64,000 bases of DNA from Gardnerella piotii (GTDB taxonomy: Bacteria > Actinomycetota > Actinomycetes > Actinomycetales > Bifidobacteriaceae): positions 372,001 through 436,000 of the forward strand of contig NZ_QJUV01000001.1 in assembly GCF_003397585.1 (NCBI RefSeq), read 5' to 3'. The notes under the pieces are model-generated. The model saw only the letters and a list, made by a program, of their open reading frames with translations, made no database searches and was not told the origin of the DNA. How positions within the stretch are numbered: position 1 is the stretch's first letter; each line of letters opens with the position of its first letter. The position numbers and the translations under genes are program-made. This document shows positions 1 to 9,104 of this stretch, piece by piece.

Positions 1-2
1 AG

Positions 3-59
3 TGGGAAGAAGTTTGCTATGAAAACGCGTGGTGTTTAGATGCCATGGGTATTTCGTAG
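3..59 (+). CDS. Possible 3' end of an upstream gene (partial)
   Basis: An open frame enters from the left edge and ends at a TAG at 57-59, encoding about 18 C-terminal residues including Trp, Cys and Asn-Ala-Trp. A second frame ends at 37-39. The fragment is too short to name a family. I prefer this frame only because its composition looks more protein-like. Confidence 0.3.
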   Translation, partial: WEEVCYENAWCLDAMGIS

Positions 60-89
60 AATATTTTTAAAACACATTGGAGGCTGATT

Positions 90-809
90 GTGGTAATAGT
101 AAAGCCAGATAAGCCCTACGTGGAAGACCTTCCGTTAACGCATACAGCGTTATTTAAGCAAGTGCCGCTAGACCAAGCGAGGGAGCTGCTAGAACACTTG
201 CATGAGTCGGTTTTTTCTAAGGGGCAGGCGATTTTTAACGAAGGAGATACGGATCGCCGCATGTATCTTTTGGAGCGCGGACGCGTTAAGCTTGTACGTC
301 ATTCAAGGGATAATCGTGTGCAATTGCTTAGCATTCACACGCATGGGGAAATTCTTGGGGAGATTCCTGTTTTTGACCCGTATGGCGGGCCGCGCACGGC
401 TTCTGCGATTGCTATTACAGATAAAACTCGCGTGCTGTGGCTAGAAAATGAAGTACTTTTTAACTGGCTTGGACACCATCCTCGAGTTGCTGTAGATATG
501 CTTCAAGTTTTGGCAGCGCGTTTAAGGGCAAATAACGAGCATATTTCTGATCTTGTTTTTATGGACGTTCCAGCAAGATTAGCAAAAACGCTTTTGAATC
601 TTGCTTCTAGATTTGGAGAGCCTGTTAGAGAAGGCGTTTTAGTTCCTCACGATTTAACTCAAGAAGAGCTTGCGCAATTGGTTGGATCTTCTAGAGAAAC
701 AGTTAATAAAGCGTTGATGGATTTTGCGCAAAGAGGTTGGATTAAAAGGCACGGAAGGTCGATTATTATTTATGAGCCTGGAATGTTGATTCGCCGAGCA
801 GAAAGATAA
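90..809 (+). CDS. Crp/Fnr-family regulator, GlxR-like
   Basis: Probable cAMP-responsive DNA-binding regulator, 239 aa. Residues about 20-135 form the cyclic-nucleotide-binding barrel; the phosphate-binding cassette keeps Gly-Glu and Arg-Thr-Ala (GEIPVF...PRTASA). Residues about 165-232 are the Crp-type winged helix, with DLTQEELAQLVGSSRETVNK, which closely resembles actinobacterial GlxR. The GTG start at 90 is chosen because TTGGAGG lies 6 bp upstream. Cyclic AMP as ligand is inferred from the family; the target genes cannot be read from this window. It is followed by a penicillin-binding protein gene that has its own promoter-like sequence. Confidence 0.9.
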   Translation: MVIVKPDKPYVEDLPLTHTALFKQVPLDQARELLEHLHESVFSKGQAIFNEGDTDRRMYLLERGRVKLVRHSRDNRVQLLSIHTHGEILGEIPVFDPYGGPRTASAIAITDKTRVLWLENEVLFNWLGHHPRVAVDMLQVLAARLRANNEHISDLVFMDVPARLAKTLLNLASRFGEPVREGVLVPHDLTQEELAQLVGSSRETVNKALMDFAQRGWIKRHGRSIIIYEPGMLIRRAER

Positions 810-861
810 ATCGCACAAATCGCGCAAATCTTATAAATTGCGATTTTTGCGTGCCGCAACG

Positions 862-881
862 TAGAGGCAAGCCTCTAGAAT
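862..881 (+). promoter_or_regulatory. -10 box with overlapping inverted repeat before the PBP gene
   Basis: A perfect inverted repeat, TAGAGGC-AA-GCCTCTA (862-877), overlaps the -10-like TAGAAT (876-881). Seven bases separate that -10 from the ATG at 889, so the transcript would be leaderless. The repeat sits where a repressor would block RNA polymerase. The protein that binds it is unknown. Confidence 0.45.
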
Positions 882-888
882 AGTACGC

Positions 889-3312
889 ATGCCTAAAAAG
901 AAATCCCTAACAACTCGTAGAGTACTCGCACTGTTTCTTACGTACATCACTTTGTGTGTTGCAGGTGGTGTAGCTTCTAGTATTCTATTTGTTCCAGGGG
1001 TAATGAGCATAAACAGCGTTGTTAAGTCTGTTGTGCCTTCTCTTAGGGTAGATGGCATTGATTTTGACGTTACTGCATTGCCGCAAAAATCGCGATTATA
1101 CGCTTCCGATGGCAAAACTGTTATTGCCACTTTTTATGCTCAAAACCGCACTGTTGTGCCGCTTAGGCGAATATCGCAATATATGCAACAAGCAATGGTT
1201 GCTCGAGAAGATCGACGATTCTTTGAACATTCTGGCGTAGATGTTCAAGGCGTTATGCGTGCGTTTGTGCAAACGTTTATTAAAAAGTCAGATATGCAAG
1301 GTGGTTCTTCCTTAACGCAGCAGTACGTTAAAAACGTTCTTATGATTAAAGCTAGGGAAGATAACGATCCTATATCGGAATATCATGCTGCAGAAAGTAC
1401 TGTTGCTAGAAAATTGCGAGAAATGCTAATCGCAATTCAAATGGAGAAAAAATACTCAAAGCTAGAGATTCTACAAGGTTACTTAAACGTTGCACAATTC
1501 GGTAGTAATAACCTTTATGGTGTAGAAACTGCTGCAAAACGCTACTTTAACACTACGGCAGCAAAGCTTAATCTTGTTCAGTCTGCAACGATTGCATCAA
1601 TTACAAAAAATCCTTCTAGGTATGATCCTTCTATAGAAGAAAATTGGCCAGAATCTCAAAAGCAGAGGAATATTGTTCTTGATTTAATGCTTAGGCAGAA
1701 TTTTATAACCCAAAAAGAACATGATGATGCTGTAAAAATTCCAATTAAAGATACACTTAATATTCAGCACGAAGTTGCAAATGTTGGATGCCAAGCTGCT
1801 GGAGATGCTGCATTCTTTTGCGATTATGTTACTAAGAAAATCTTGAATTCACGCGAGTTTGGTAAAACCACTGTTGCGCGTCAAAAGCTTCTTAACGAAG
1901 GCGGATTAGACATTTACACAACAATGGATATTCTTGCAAACTCTTCTGCAATGGATACAGCTAGGGCTACTGTTCCAATACACGATCCAAGCGGTTTTGA
2001 AGTTTCGATTGCTGCTATTAAACCTGGAACTGGAGAAGTACTTGGATTTGGAAGCAACCGTATTTACGATGCTACAGATGCAGCAAAATCAGACCCTACG
2101 CACACTGCGATTAACTACGCTGTAGACGAGCGAGACGGCGGAGGCTTAGGCTGGCAGATTGGTTCTACGTGGAAGCCAATTAACATTGTTGCTTGGTTGC
2201 TTGCTGGAAAGTCGATTAATCAGCCTCTAAGAACAAGCATGCTTTATAACAACACTGATTTTTCTTGCGCAAGGTATCGTGGAATTGGTCGCTGGTCTGT
2301 TCAAAACTCTGGTGGCGGTAGTGTTAGCCCAGAAACGCCTTTAATGGGTCTTGTTCATTCTCATAACACTATTCAGGCAGCAATGGGAACCCAGCTTAAG
2401 CTTTGCGCTGTTGCGGAGGCAGCTAAAACGTTGGGGTATCACAATTCGCCATTGGGTCAAGAAGATGTGTTTTCTAAGAACTCGTTCAATCCTCCTATGT
2501 TGATTGGTGCTGTGCAAGCTTCGCCGCTTACAATGGCAAATGTTTATGCAACAATCGCAGCTGATGGCGTTCAATGCGATCCTATAGCCATTAAGCGCGT
2601 AGTAGACAAGAATGGTAAGCGTTTGCGTGTTCCTAGCGCTAATTGCCATCAAGCAATACCAAAGAAGGTTGCTCAAACAGCAGCATACGCCATTAATCAA
2701 GGCGTTGTTCAGCCAACTGGTGTTGCGCACATGGCTCAGCTAGAAGGTGGACGAAAAACGTTTACTAAAACTGGTACTAACGAAGACTTTTACATGGCAA
2801 CAGCTGGATTTGTGCCAAATAAGGTGTCTGCGTTTATTGCGGTTGGAAATGCGGAAGTTCAAAAGAGCTTTAACAACATGCGCATTAATGGCGTCTACCA
2901 CAGCACATGGTATGGTACTTACATTGCTATGCCTGCTTGGAAAAAGTTTATGGATACGTACCTAAAGGCATCTAACACGCCTATGGATAATGATTACGGA
3001 AAACCAGATCCAAAGTATATGGCTGGCGGAAAAATGCCGTTGACTAGCGAGCAGATGCGCAGGCAATATGAGTTGCAACAGCAGCGCGATAGGGAAGAAG
3101 AAGCGCGCAGGCAGGCAGCTCAAGAGCAAAGCCAGGATTCACAAAGCGACCAGAGTGCGCAAGGCTCTCAGGATTCGCAAGGTGATCAAAACTCGCAACA
3201 AGATGCTGCTACAAACGGACGCTACGCAACGGGCGACGGAAGGCAAGACCAATATTCTGGTAACGCCAGCAGTGGAGATACCTCCAGCTCGTATTCTGGC
3301 GGAACTCGCTAG
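889..3312 (+). CDS. Bifunctional class A penicillin-binding protein
   Basis: Membrane-anchored peptidoglycan glycosyltransferase/transpeptidase, 807 aa. One membrane helix lies at about 12-38. A GT51 domain (about 70-265) has the catalytic Glu107 in REDRRFFEH and QGGSSLTQQYVKN. The penicillin-binding domain (about 370-690) has Ser426-x-x-Lys429 (STWK), Ser491-His-Asn493 and Lys627-Thr-Gly (KTGT). All key residues are intact. The last 90 residues are a charged then Gln/Ser/Asp-rich low-complexity tail. There is no Shine-Dalgarno before the ATG; a TAGAAT -10 seven bases upstream suggests a leaderless mRNA. It converges on pyrD. Confidence 0.95.
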   Translation: MPKKKSLTTRRVLALFLTYITLCVAGGVASSILFVPGVMSINSVVKSVVPSLRVDGIDFDVTALPQKSRLYASDGKTVIATFYAQNRTVVPLRRISQYMQQAMVAREDRRFFEHSGVDVQGVMRAFVQTFIKKSDMQGGSSLTQQYVKNVLMIKAREDNDPISEYHAAESTVARKLREMLIAIQMEKKYSKLEILQGYLNVAQFGSNNLYGVETAAKRYFNTTAAKLNLVQSATIASITKNPSRYDPSIEENWPESQKQRNIVLDLMLRQNFITQKEHDDAVKIPIKDTLNIQHEVANVGCQAAGDAAFFCDYVTKKILNSREFGKTTVARQKLLNEGGLDIYTTMDILANSSAMDTARATVPIHDPSGFEVSIAAIKPGTGEVLGFGSNRIYDATDAAKSDPTHTAINYAVDERDGGGLGWQIGSTWKPINIVAWLLAGKSINQPLRTSMLYNNTDFSCARYRGIGRWSVQNSGGGSVSPETPLMGLVHSHNTIQAAMGTQLKLCAVAEAAKTLGYHNSPLGQEDVFSKNSFNPPMLIGAVQASPLTMANVYATIAADGVQCDPIAIKRVVDKNGKRLRVPSANCHQAIPKKVAQTAAYAINQGVVQPTGVAHMAQLEGGRKTFTKTGTNEDFYMATAGFVPNKVSAFIAVGNAEVQKSFNNMRINGVYHSTWYGTYIAMPAWKKFMDTYLKASNTPMDNDYGKPDPKYMAGGKMPLTSEQMRRQYELQQQRDREEEARRQAAQEQSQDSQSDQSAQGSQDSQGDQNSQQDAATNGRYATGDGRQDQYSGNASSGDTSSSYSGGTR

Positions 3313-3355
3313 TGTGTGGTCGCTAGTGTGTGTTGTTACTAGTGTGACTCGTCGC

Positions 3356-4510
3356 CTAGAGCGCGTCTACTCCAACAGCATCTTTAACACTATTAAAGCC
3401 GTCTTTTCTAAGCATTTTTGCAAGACCGCGCTTTAGCGTTGTAATTTGTTGAGGGCCTCTGTACATAAGAGAAGAAACGAACATAACTAAGTCGGCGCCG
3501 TTTCTAATCTTTTGATACGCCTGTTCAGTGGTAAATACTCCGCCGATTCCAGCAATTGCAAAGCGAGACCCGAACTCGCTTCTAGTGCGCTTAATAAGAT
3601 CGTTGCTTGCATTGTAAGTTGGAGCCCCTGAGATTCCACCTTGCCAATCTGCAGGAATGTCTAGCCCATCTCGATTCTTGCGCAAGTTTGCAATGCTAAC
3701 GCCATCAACCTTATGCTCGCTTAAAACGTCTAGCAAAGACTTAAATTGAGGCCATTCGCCCTTTAAGTTCAAAGGCATTTTTACAAGAGTTGGCTGAGGC
3801 CTGCTAACTTTGTCTAAAACACTAAAAAGCTTATCTAAAGCATCTGGATTGCTAAAAGGCTCGCCAGCCATAGTATTTGGGCAAGAAATATTAACCTCAA
3901 TCATCGAGCTTTTGCCACTTGCGCGCTCCATGGATATGCGATAATCTTCAATGCCTTCGTCTAAATCGCCAACAAGATTATCGTTAGTTCGCGCAATGCT
4001 TACAGAAATTTGCATGCTTTTAGCATTCGTCCATGCTTTTTCTACTCTAGGAATCACAAATTCGCTGCCATCGTTTGCAAGACCTGCATGAACAAGAAGT
4101 GAATCATATTGCGGAAGCCTATGATACCAAGGCTTAGCGTTTCCTGCACATGGACGAGCGGTTGTGGAGCCAACTGTTTCAAATCCAAAACCAGCGTTAT
4201 CTAGAACTGTACACAAGTCGCAGTTTTTATCGAGTCCTGCGCTTAAGCCAAATGGATTCGCAAAATCCACTCCCATAACTTGCGTTTGTAAAATTGGATC
4301 CGTGTAGTCAAGCATTTGTCGCAAAAGCCACATTAATCCAGGAACGCGTTCGCTTATTTTGCAAAATGCAATCATGCGGTCGTGTGCTTCGTCTGGAGGA
4401 ATGTTAAACACTAAGTGTGGCTTAATAATGTGCTTGTAGCTAAAAGTAAATAAGTCTGTTGCAGCAAGATTCACAGCATTGTGTAAAGAATTTTCAGATA
4501 CGTAACTCAT
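3356..4510 (-). CDS. pyrD: Dihydroorotate dehydrogenase (quinone type)
   Basis: Oxidises dihydroorotate to orotate in pyrimidine synthesis, using FMN. At 384 aa with an N-terminal extension it fits the class 2, membrane-associated, quinone-dependent enzyme. Visible motifs are FGLSAGLDKN, the active-site loop NISCPNTMAG with the class 2 Ser, VKMPLNL with the FMN-contacting Lys, and a C-terminal GIGGVFT phosphate-binding loop. The start has no Shine-Dalgarno; TATAGT ends eight bases upstream, so a leaderless transcript is likely. It stands alone, convergent with the PBP gene and separated from it by 43 bp. Confidence 0.93.
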   Translation of the reverse strand: MSYVSENSLHNAVNLAATDLFTFSYKHIIKPHLVFNIPPDEAHDRMIAFCKISERVPGLMWLLRQMLDYTDPILQTQVMGVDFANPFGLSAGLDKNCDLCTVLDNAGFGFETVGSTTARPCAGNAKPWYHRLPQYDSLLVHAGLANDGSEFVIPRVEKAWTNAKSMQISVSIARTNDNLVGDLDEGIEDYRISMERASGKSSMIEVNISCPNTMAGEPFSNPDALDKLFSVLDKVSRPQPTLVKMPLNLKGEWPQFKSLLDVLSEHKVDGVSIANLRKNRDGLDIPADWQGGISGAPTYNASNDLIKRTRSEFGSRFAIAGIGGVFTTEQAYQKIRNGADLVMFVSSLMYRGPQQITTLKRGLAKMLRKDGFNSVKDAVGVDAL

Positions 4511-4571
4511 GATTCAATACTATACAACATCCAATATTATGCGACTTTCCGCTTTTCGTTGTTGATTTTGG

Positions 4572-4790
4572 TGTGTTGAGCTACAAAATGCGGAAGTCTA
4601 TGTAGTGTGTTTGTATCAAAAAACACCGAAATTCGGTACAATCGCACTACAAGGCAGATTCTGTCGTTCGCACGGATTAGCCGTGCGAACGTCTTCGCCG
4701 CGCAGAAGCAGTGCTTCTGCCTTGAGCGGCTCAGCGCTCCGAATTGCCTTTTCGCGCTACGCTTTAAGCGAAAAGGCAGGTCGTCGCGAA
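4572..4790. repeat. Intergenic array of hairpins and dispersed repeat motifs
   Basis: The 311-bp gap between pyrD and the ABC-F gene holds no convincing gene. It contains CTACAAAATGCGGAA (also at about 41,380), then palindromes ACCGAA-A-TTCGGT (4625-4637), GTTCGCACGG-5-CCGTGCGAAC (4666-4690), GCAGAAGC-3-GCTTCTGC (4702-4720) and TGCCTTTTCGC-12-GCGAAAAGGCA (4745-4778). It ends in GGCAGGTCGTCGCG, a motif repeated near 27.55, 41.43 and 53.8 kb. The short ORFs here are products of these repeats. Confidence 0.75.
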
Positions 4791-4821
4791 TGGTATAGCA
4801 GCACGGCTATATTTGTGAGTT

Positions 4822-6900
4822 ATGCCTACTTATGATTTGGGACTAGAACATGTTTCCCTTGAATTTGCAACAAAAACGATTTTCAAAGACGTAACTCAAG
4901 GTGTTTTTGAAGGCGACCGCATAGGAATCGTAGGCAAAAACGGAGATGGAAAATCCACTCTTTTAAAGCTTCTTCAAGGCGCGATTGACCCAGATTCGGG
5001 AAGAGTTACGCGTAGAAATGGCCTAACTTTTGGCATTTTAAGCCAGCGAGACCCGCTAGACGATAATGCTACGGTTCGCCAGGCTGCGCTAGAAAATCGC
5101 CAGGATTACGAGTGGGCTGCAGATTCAAAGCAGCGAGAAATTGTGGAGGCTCTTTTGGGTGGAATCAACCTTGAAGCTAAGGTTGGTACGCTTTCTGGCG
5201 GCCAGCGCAGGCGCGCGGATTTGGCAAGACTTCTGCTGCATGATTGGGATATTTTGGCTTTGGATGAGCCTACGAATCATCTTGATGTGCTTACAATTCA
5301 TTGGCTTGCGGAGCATCTTTTGCACAGATGGCAAGATGGTCAGGGCGCGCTTTTGCTTGTTACGCACGACAGGTGGTTTTTAGACGAAGTTTGCTCTTCT
5401 ATGTGGGAAGTTCACGATGGTGCAATCGACCCGTTTGAAGGCGGCTACAGCGCTTACATGATGCAGCGCGTTGAGCGCGAACGCCAGGCGGATGTTCGCG
5501 AGGAGCGCAGGCGGAATTTGGCTCGTAAAGAGCTTGCGTGGCTTTCTAGAGGTGCTCGTGCTCGTTCTACAAAGCAAAAATTCCACGTTAAGCAAGCTCG
5601 CGAGCTTATAGCAGACGTTCCGCCAATGCGAGATACGCTTGAGTTAAAGCGAATGGCCACTTCTCGACTTGGCAAGCAAGTTGTTGATTTGATTGACGTT
5701 ACGCAAATTTTTGAGGATTCGTCAAAGCCTGCTGGATCCGATGCAAATATTGTAAAATCGCCATTTTCCCAGCCTACGCATGATGGTAGCGTTACGATTT
5801 CTGTAGACGAATCGCAAGCAGCCGTACAGTCGCAAGCAGCTGCCGATTTGTCGCAAGAATCGCAATTATCGCAAGAAGAATCGTCATTAAAAGAAACGTG
5901 TGCAGCATTACAAAAAACGATTAGCGGCCGCATGATTTTAGACAATCAAACGTGGCTAATAGGACCTGGAGACCGATTCGGTATAGTCGGAGCTAATGGA
6001 GCTGGAAAATCAACGCTTTTAAGCATAATCGACGGATCTTTGCGTCCAACTAAAGGTCATGTAAATATTGGCAAAACTGTAAAATTTGCTGTGCTTTCTC
6101 AGCGCTTAGAAGAGCTGGAAAAGCTTGGAAAATATAAGGTTAAAGAGGTTTTGAGCCGATACAAGCCAAGCTACATAATTGACGGCAAAGAAGTGACTCC
6201 TGGTCAGCTTATGGAGAGGCTTGGTTTTAAGCCAGAGCAGCTTATGACGCCGATTGCAGACCTTTCGGGCGGCCAAAAACGCCGCATGCAATTGCTTTTG
6301 ATTCTTCTAAACGAGCCAAATGTGTTGATAATGGACGAGCCTGGAAATGATCTAGACACCGACATGCTTGCAGTTATGGAAGATTTACTAGACACATGGC
6401 CAGGCACTTTGATTGTTGTATCTCACGACAGATACTTGCTTGAGCGCGTGACTGATCAGCAGTTTGCATTGATTGACGGCAAGATTCGCCATCTTCCAGG
6501 CGGAGTTGACGAGTATTTAAATATTATGGAAGACTATGAGCGCGCAAATATGCAAGAGTCTAAGGCAGATTTTGCGGCGAGTTCCAGTGATGGTTCCAGC
6601 GCGGTTGCTGGCGATTTGCTAGATGCGGATTCTGCGGAAAAATCCAATCAAAAATCCAATCAAAAATATGAAGCAAAATTAAGCGGAAAAGCGTATTACG
6701 ATGCTACAAGAAGAGTTGCTGCAATAGAGCGCAAGCTAGAAAAGCTTGAAGAAGAAAAAAGCGCGATTGAGCAAAAAATGGCAAGCCACGATCCTAGCGA
6801 TTTTGTTGGCTTGCAAGAGCTTAACGAGAAGTTGCAGGCGAATCAAAGCGAATCTAGCGCGTTAGAAGAAGAGTGGCTTACGCTTAGCGAGCAAATTTGA
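4822..6900 (+). CDS. ABC-F family ATPase (Uup/EttA-like)
   Basis: Soluble protein with two ATP-binding cassettes and no membrane segments, 692 aa. ABC-F proteins act at the ribosome in translation or antibiotic protection. Cassette 1 has Walker A GKNGDGKST, LSGGQRRR and ILALDEPTNHLD. Cassette 2 has GANGAGKST, LSGGQKRR and VLIMDEPGNDLD. An Ala/Ser/Gln-rich insert (about 310-360) separates them. The last 90 residues are a Lys/Glu-rich coiled coil, as in Uup. There is no Shine-Dalgarno; TATATT lies eight bases before the ATG, so it is probably leaderless. The exact subfamily is uncertain. Confidence 0.9.
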   Translation: MPTYDLGLEHVSLEFATKTIFKDVTQGVFEGDRIGIVGKNGDGKSTLLKLLQGAIDPDSGRVTRRNGLTFGILSQRDPLDDNATVRQAALENRQDYEWAADSKQREIVEALLGGINLEAKVGTLSGGQRRRADLARLLLHDWDILALDEPTNHLDVLTIHWLAEHLLHRWQDGQGALLLVTHDRWFLDEVCSSMWEVHDGAIDPFEGGYSAYMMQRVERERQADVREERRRNLARKELAWLSRGARARSTKQKFHVKQARELIADVPPMRDTLELKRMATSRLGKQVVDLIDVTQIFEDSSKPAGSDANIVKSPFSQPTHDGSVTISVDESQAAVQSQAAADLSQESQLSQEESSLKETCAALQKTISGRMILDNQTWLIGPGDRFGIVGANGAGKSTLLSIIDGSLRPTKGHVNIGKTVKFAVLSQRLEELEKLGKYKVKEVLSRYKPSYIIDGKEVTPGQLMERLGFKPEQLMTPIADLSGGQKRRMQLLLILLNEPNVLIMDEPGNDLDTDMLAVMEDLLDTWPGTLIVVSHDRYLLERVTDQQFALIDGKIRHLPGGVDEYLNIMEDYERANMQESKADFAASSSDGSSAVAGDLLDADSAEKSNQKSNQKYEAKLSGKAYYDATRRVAAIERKLEKLEEEKSAIEQKMASHDPSDFVGLQELNEKLQANQSESSALEEEWLTLSEQI

Positions 6901-6985
6901 TGCAAAAGTCTACAGTTTTGCAGATCGATTTTGCTCAAGATTAATGCCGCGTGCTAGTTAATGCCGCGTGCTAAATTGTTGAATT

Positions 6986-7750
6986 ATGGCTCAAATTAAG
7001 GATATGTTGGAATCTGTAAAACCTATTCGCTTTGATGGCAGAGACGTGGACGAGTTGCGGCCAGTAAAAATCACGCGCAATTTTACAAACGTTCCAGAAG
7101 GCTCCGTTCTTATTGAGTGCGGAAATACGCGCGTTATGTGCACTGCCACTTTTACTATTGGAGTTCCGCGCTGGAGGCGAGACACTGGTTTAGGTTGGGT
7201 TACAGCCGAATACTCAATGCTTCCAAGAGCCACTGCCGAACGCACCGATCGCGAGTCTGTTAAGGGCAAAATCGGCGGACGCACGCACGAGATTAGTCGT
7301 CTTATTGGTCGCTGCCTTAGGGGCGTTATAGACATGAAGGCAATGGGCGAGTGCCTTATTCAAATCGATTGCGATGTTCTTCAAGCAGATGGCGGCACGC
7401 GTACAGCTTCGATTACGGGTGCGTATGTGGCTCTTGTGGATGCGCTAAATTGGGCCGAAAAGCACAAGCATATTCGCAGCGCTAAAAACGTTATTAAAGA
7501 CTCTGTTTCTGCTGTTTCAGTGGGCGTGATTAATGGCACTCCAATGCTTGATTTGCCTTATGTAGAAGATAGTCAAGCTATGACAGATATGAATGTTGCT
7601 ATGACTGGTTCGGGCAATTTTATTGAGATTCAAGGCACAGCGGAGCATCGCCCGTTTAATCGCGATGAGCTTAACGTTTTGCTTGATTTGGCAGCTAAGG
7701 GGAATCGTGAGCTTCAAGCGGCTCAGCGTGCAGCTTTAAGTCAAAATTAA
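6986..7750 (+). CDS. rph: Ribonuclease PH
   Basis: Phosphorolytic 3'-5' exoribonuclease that trims tRNA 3' ends, 254 aa, full length. Motifs include an Arg-rich RNA-binding segment ([12 protein letters not shown]), [16 protein letters not shown] and [20 protein letters not shown] with the phosphate and metal residues. TAAATT ends eight bases before the ATG and no Shine-Dalgarno is present, so a leaderless mRNA is likely. Its neighbour is the XTP/dITP pyrophosphatase, a common actinobacterial pairing. A perfect 17-bp tandem duplication covers its last codons and stop. Confidence 0.96.
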   Translation: MAQIKDMLESVKPIRFDGRDVDELRPVKITRNFTNVPEGSVLIECGNTRVMCTATFTIGVPRWRRDTGLGWVTAEYSMLPRATAERTDRESVKGKIGGRTHEISRLIGRCLRGVIDMKAMGECLIQIDCDVLQADGGTRTASITGAYVALVDALNWAEKHKHIRSAKNVIKDSVSAVSVGVINGTPMLDLPYVEDSQAMTDMNVAMTGSGNFIEIQGTAEHRPFNRDELNVLLDLAAKGNRELQAAQRAALSQN

Positions 7751-7772
7751 ATAAAAGTCAAAATTAAATAAA
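7739..7772. repeat. 17-bp tandem duplication across the rph stop codon
   Basis: AGTCAAAATTAAATAAA occurs twice head to tail (7739-7755 and 7756-7772). The first copy contains the last codons and TAA of rph, so the duplication recreates an in-frame-looking end just downstream. It is one of several such stop-overlapping duplications in the window. Confidence 0.9.
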
Positions 7773-7825
7773 ATTTATAAAAATTTATGTCTGTTTATTC
7801 GATAAATTACTAAGGAGTGGCGAGC

Positions 7826-8509
7826 GTGAAACTTGTTGTGGCAACGCATAATGAGGGTAAACTCGTTGAAATTAAGCGGATTCTTAACGAAGAGTTTGCG
7901 GAAATATCGGAGCATATTGAGCTTGTTACTGCTGGCTCTTTGGGGCTTCCAGACCCAGTGGAAACAGGCGTGACTTTTGAGCAAAACGCGCTAATCAAGG
8001 CTAGAGACGTTGCGCAAAGAACTGGATTACCTGCGGTTGCTGACGATTCTGGCTTGATTGTAGACGTTTTGGGCGCGGCTCCAGGCATACTTTCTGCTCG
8101 CTGGAGCGGTGTTCATGGAGATGACAAAGCAAATAATGCGCTTTTGCTTAAGCAGCTGGAAGATATTCCAGACGAATGCCGAACTGCGCGATTTAGATGC
8201 GCGGCGGCTCTTGCTGTTCCTAAAGACTGCGTTGATGCGGATCTGGAAAACGCTATGTGGAAAAATAACGGTTTTGAGACTGTTCGCGTGGGAGAGATGG
8301 TTGGGCGCTTGATTCGTGAGCCTAGAGGTTGCAATGGTTTTGGCTACGATCCGCTTTTTGTGCCAAATAATCAGCCCGTTAGGGATGGCGTTCAAATGCA
8401 CGATTTAACTAGCGCGCAACTTAGTCAGCAAGAAAAAAATGCGATTTCTCATCGCGGCAACGCTTTGAGGGCGATTTTGCCTGAGTTAAAGGCGATGTTT
8501 ATTGAGTAG
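7826..8509 (+). CDS. rdgB: XTP/dITP diphosphatase (RdgB/HAM1 family)
   Basis: Removes non-canonical purine nucleoside triphosphates (ITP, XTP, dITP) by pyrophosphate release, 227 aa. Motifs are the N-terminal VVATHNEGK nucleotide-binding loop, TFEQNALIKAR, the metal/catalytic ADDSGL, GARSW-like ILSARWSG and the C-terminal SHRGNAL. The GTG at 7826 is preferred over an earlier GTG at 7817 because AAGGAG (7812-7817) is then eight bases upstream and the protein starts MKLVVAT as family members do. Confidence 0.94.
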   Translation: MKLVVATHNEGKLVEIKRILNEEFAEISEHIELVTAGSLGLPDPVETGVTFEQNALIKARDVAQRTGLPAVADDSGLIVDVLGAAPGILSARWSGVHGDDKANNALLLKQLEDIPDECRTARFRCAAALAVPKDCVDADLENAMWKNNGFETVRVGEMVGRLIREPRGCNGFGYDPLFVPNNQPVRDGVQMHDLTSAQLSQQEKNAISHRGNALRAILPELKAMFIE

Positions 8510-8579
8510 TTGCGATTTAATTTGCGATTAGTAGTGGTGATAAACTCACGATTTTAGCTTGCGATTAAACTACAAAATG

Positions 8580-8660
8580 TGCGCGAGATGGGACTTGAAC
8601 CCACACGTCGTAAGACACAGGAACCTAAATCCTGCGCGTCTACCATTCCGCCACTCGCGC
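8580..8660 (-). tRNA. tRNA-Leu (anticodon TAG)
   Basis: The acceptor stem GCGCGAG/CTCGCGC is fully paired. There is a long class II variable arm, and the anticodon loop TTTAGGT gives TAG. The T loop is TTCAAGT. The discriminator is A (8580); CCA is not encoded. Confidence 0.93.
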
Positions 8661-8696
8661 AAAATCGCCTAAACAGGCAAAAAATGGGTTTTTAAG

Positions 8697-8769
8697 AGCC
8701 ACTTGACAGAATCGAACTGTCGACCTTCTCATTACGAGTGAGACGCTCTACCGACTGAGCTAAAGTGGC
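8697..8769 (-). tRNA. tRNA-Thr (anticodon CGT)
   Basis: The cloverleaf has acceptor GCCACTT/AAGTGGC, D arm GCTC...GAGC, anticodon stem TCTCA/TGAGA with loop CTCGTAA (anticodon CGT) and T arm GACAG/CTGTC. CCA is not encoded. It lies 36 bp upstream of tRNA-Leu on the same strand and is probably cotranscribed. Confidence 0.93.
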
Positions 8770-9104
8770 AATTGCCCGAGAAGCATTCGCGACTCGCGCA
8801 CAAATCAAATACTATATATGAATATTTCGATTTTGTCTAGTGCGCCGCGCCGTAATGTTCGCATGTGTTCTAGTCAAAGTGTATTTCTGTCCGCTTTTGT
8901 GAGTATCTTGGCAATTGGAAGATGTGATGCAAGCGCCTTGCTTTAGCTCATTTTTACACTTGTTTACATTATGATTTTTGCTTACGATTCATGATGATTT
9001 TGCATTGTGTTTAAGTGTGCCAAAGATTGTGCTTAGACTTAAAACATTTATATAAAACATTTATAAATCATCACATCACTTAATAAAGATGAAAGGACCT
9101 AGAA
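8770..9104. other. 335-bp intergenic gap before pgi
   Basis: No gene is supported. On the minus strand TATAGT-like sequence near 8810 could serve the tRNA pair. On the plus strand the AT-rich stretch from 8960 probably holds the pgi promoter, but no single -35/-10 pair stands out. Confidence 0.5.

Noticed and set aside
4605..4835. ORFs of 63-76 codons upstream of the ABC-F gene
   Set aside because: They run through hairpins and dispersed repeats and overlap the real start; no Shine-Dalgarno.
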